From: an uncultured Paludibacter sp. | GTDB taxonomy: Bacteria; Bacteroidota; Bacteroidia; Bacteroidales; Paludibacteraceae | Reading direction: 5' to 3' | DNA length: 5,815 nt | NCBI GenBank assembly: GCA_937927845.1 | Contig: CALFXE010000032.1 | Location: 1-5,815, forward strand | In this document: in pieces, positions 5,441 to 5,815 of the stretch | How positions within the stretch are numbered: position 1 is the first letter of the stretch | Layout: every line of letters starts with the position of its first letter | Program-made: the position numbers and the translations under genes | The notes under the pieces: generated by a model | The model's database searches: none | Told to the model about the DNA's origin: nothing | The model's input: only the letters and a program-made list of their open reading frames with translations

Positions 5441-5688
5441 TGACTGACTTGAAAGAAATAAAAGGTAATTATAGCGATTTTGAGTATTTAGCGAAAACTC
5501 AACAAACGCCTTTGGTGAATTATACATTGGATGTTAATTATAACGATGTCAGGAATAAATATATTTATATTTATAATGAATTTAAAATTTTGAAATTTAG
5601 GGTCTATGAGAATTTTCATTTTATATATATTTATGAAGATGATGGAAAATGGGAGTTAACTTATTCTAATAATAATCATTTTTATTAG
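5437..5688 (+). CDS. C-terminal half of the split exported protein
   Basis: 83 residues from ATG 5437, with no signal peptide of its own. It reads MMTDLKEIKGNYSDFEYLAK and continues with Tyr/Asn-rich strand-like segments (TPLVNYTLDVNYNDVRNKYI, FRVYENFHFIYIYEDDGKWE). Composition matches the preceding half. Its start overlaps the stop of that half (ATGA), so translation could be coupled. Because an exported N-terminus followed by an unexported remainder makes little sense, a single ancestral gene broken at the G5 run is the simpler reading. I recognise no family; like its neighbours it could be an immunity protein. Confidence 0.5.
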   Translation: MMTDLKEIKGNYSDFEYLAKTQQTPLVNYTLDVNYNDVRNKYIYIYNEFKILKFRVYENFHFIYIYEDDGKWELTYSNNNHFY

Positions 5689-5699
5689 AGTGGTTATAA

Positions 5700-5777
5700 T
5701 CAGGGCAAACAACCTTTACTTCCGGATATCAATATAATGCCTGCCAAATGCTTATTAACAGTGTAAGTACCCCATAA
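5700..5777 (+). pseudogene. Possible further toxin-tail relic
   Basis: One frame reads SGQTTFTSGYQYNACQMLIN then SVSTP to TAA 5775-5777, starting just after a stop at 5697-5699. Composition is less AT-rich than the gene before. It may be the 3' end of yet another lost toxin, whose immunity gene would lie beyond the window. At 25 codons this is weak evidence. Confidence 0.25.
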
Positions 5778-5815
5778 TTCAGACAGCTATTACTTGAGCC
5801 TTTTTCTTTTGACCA

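Noticed and set aside
5315..5527. Open frame of 70 codons on the - strand
   Set aside because: It is antisense to the split exported protein; low-complexity AT-rich DNA gives such frames by chance.
1..5815. CRISPR array, tRNA or rRNA genes
   Set aside because: No regularly spaced repeats, cloverleaf-like sequence or rRNA signature was seen on either strand.

Overview
The window looks like the 3' end of an RHS/YD-repeat polymorphic-toxin gene and the accessory DNA behind it, from a member of the Bacteroidota. A Chitinophagales or Sphingobacteriales host is my guess. The evidence is the Bacteroidota style of RHS core (TDHLGNV, DYYPFGMP, GFNGQEQDNEV, SNYVVLGNSP, DPNGD), AT-rich genes without strong Shine-Dalgarno sites, and an IS1-type transposase with an N-terminal zinc ribbon. 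All recognisable genes are on the + strand.

Layout. (1) Positions 3-1086: end of the RHS core and its C-terminal toxin tip. The tip resembles SleB/CwlJ-type cell-wall hydrolases. It is broken by two single-base frameshifts, each repaired by adding one G to a GGG run. (2) Positions 1100-1801: a predicted lipoprotein directly behind the toxin, the natural immunity candidate. A 14-bp hairpin plus T8 tract, with the form of an intrinsic terminator, covers the toxin stop and the lipoprotein start. (3) Positions about 1825-2500: a degraded IS1-family element whose left-end sequence occurs twice as a direct repeat. (4) Positions 2505-5688: a run of mostly exported, AT-rich orphan proteins of about 80-190 residues with no family I recognise. 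Between them lie short coding relics: a leucine-rich-repeat-like piece, a frameshifted cytosolic protein, and two short coding-like pieces that look like toxin 3' ends (3832-3930 and 5084-5194). (5) Positions 5689-5815: possibly one more toxin-tail relic, cut by the window edge.

Interpretation (inference). This resembles an orphan toxin-tip/immunity array behind an RHS gene, where successive tip replacements left immunity genes attached to the last few codons of old toxins. Exported immunity proteins suit toxins that act in the periplasm. Most reading-frame breaks map to a one-base change in a short homopolymer (G3, G3, T4, T4, G5). This may be decay, slippage/phase variation, or read or assembly error. 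No RNA genes or CRISPR arrays are visible.
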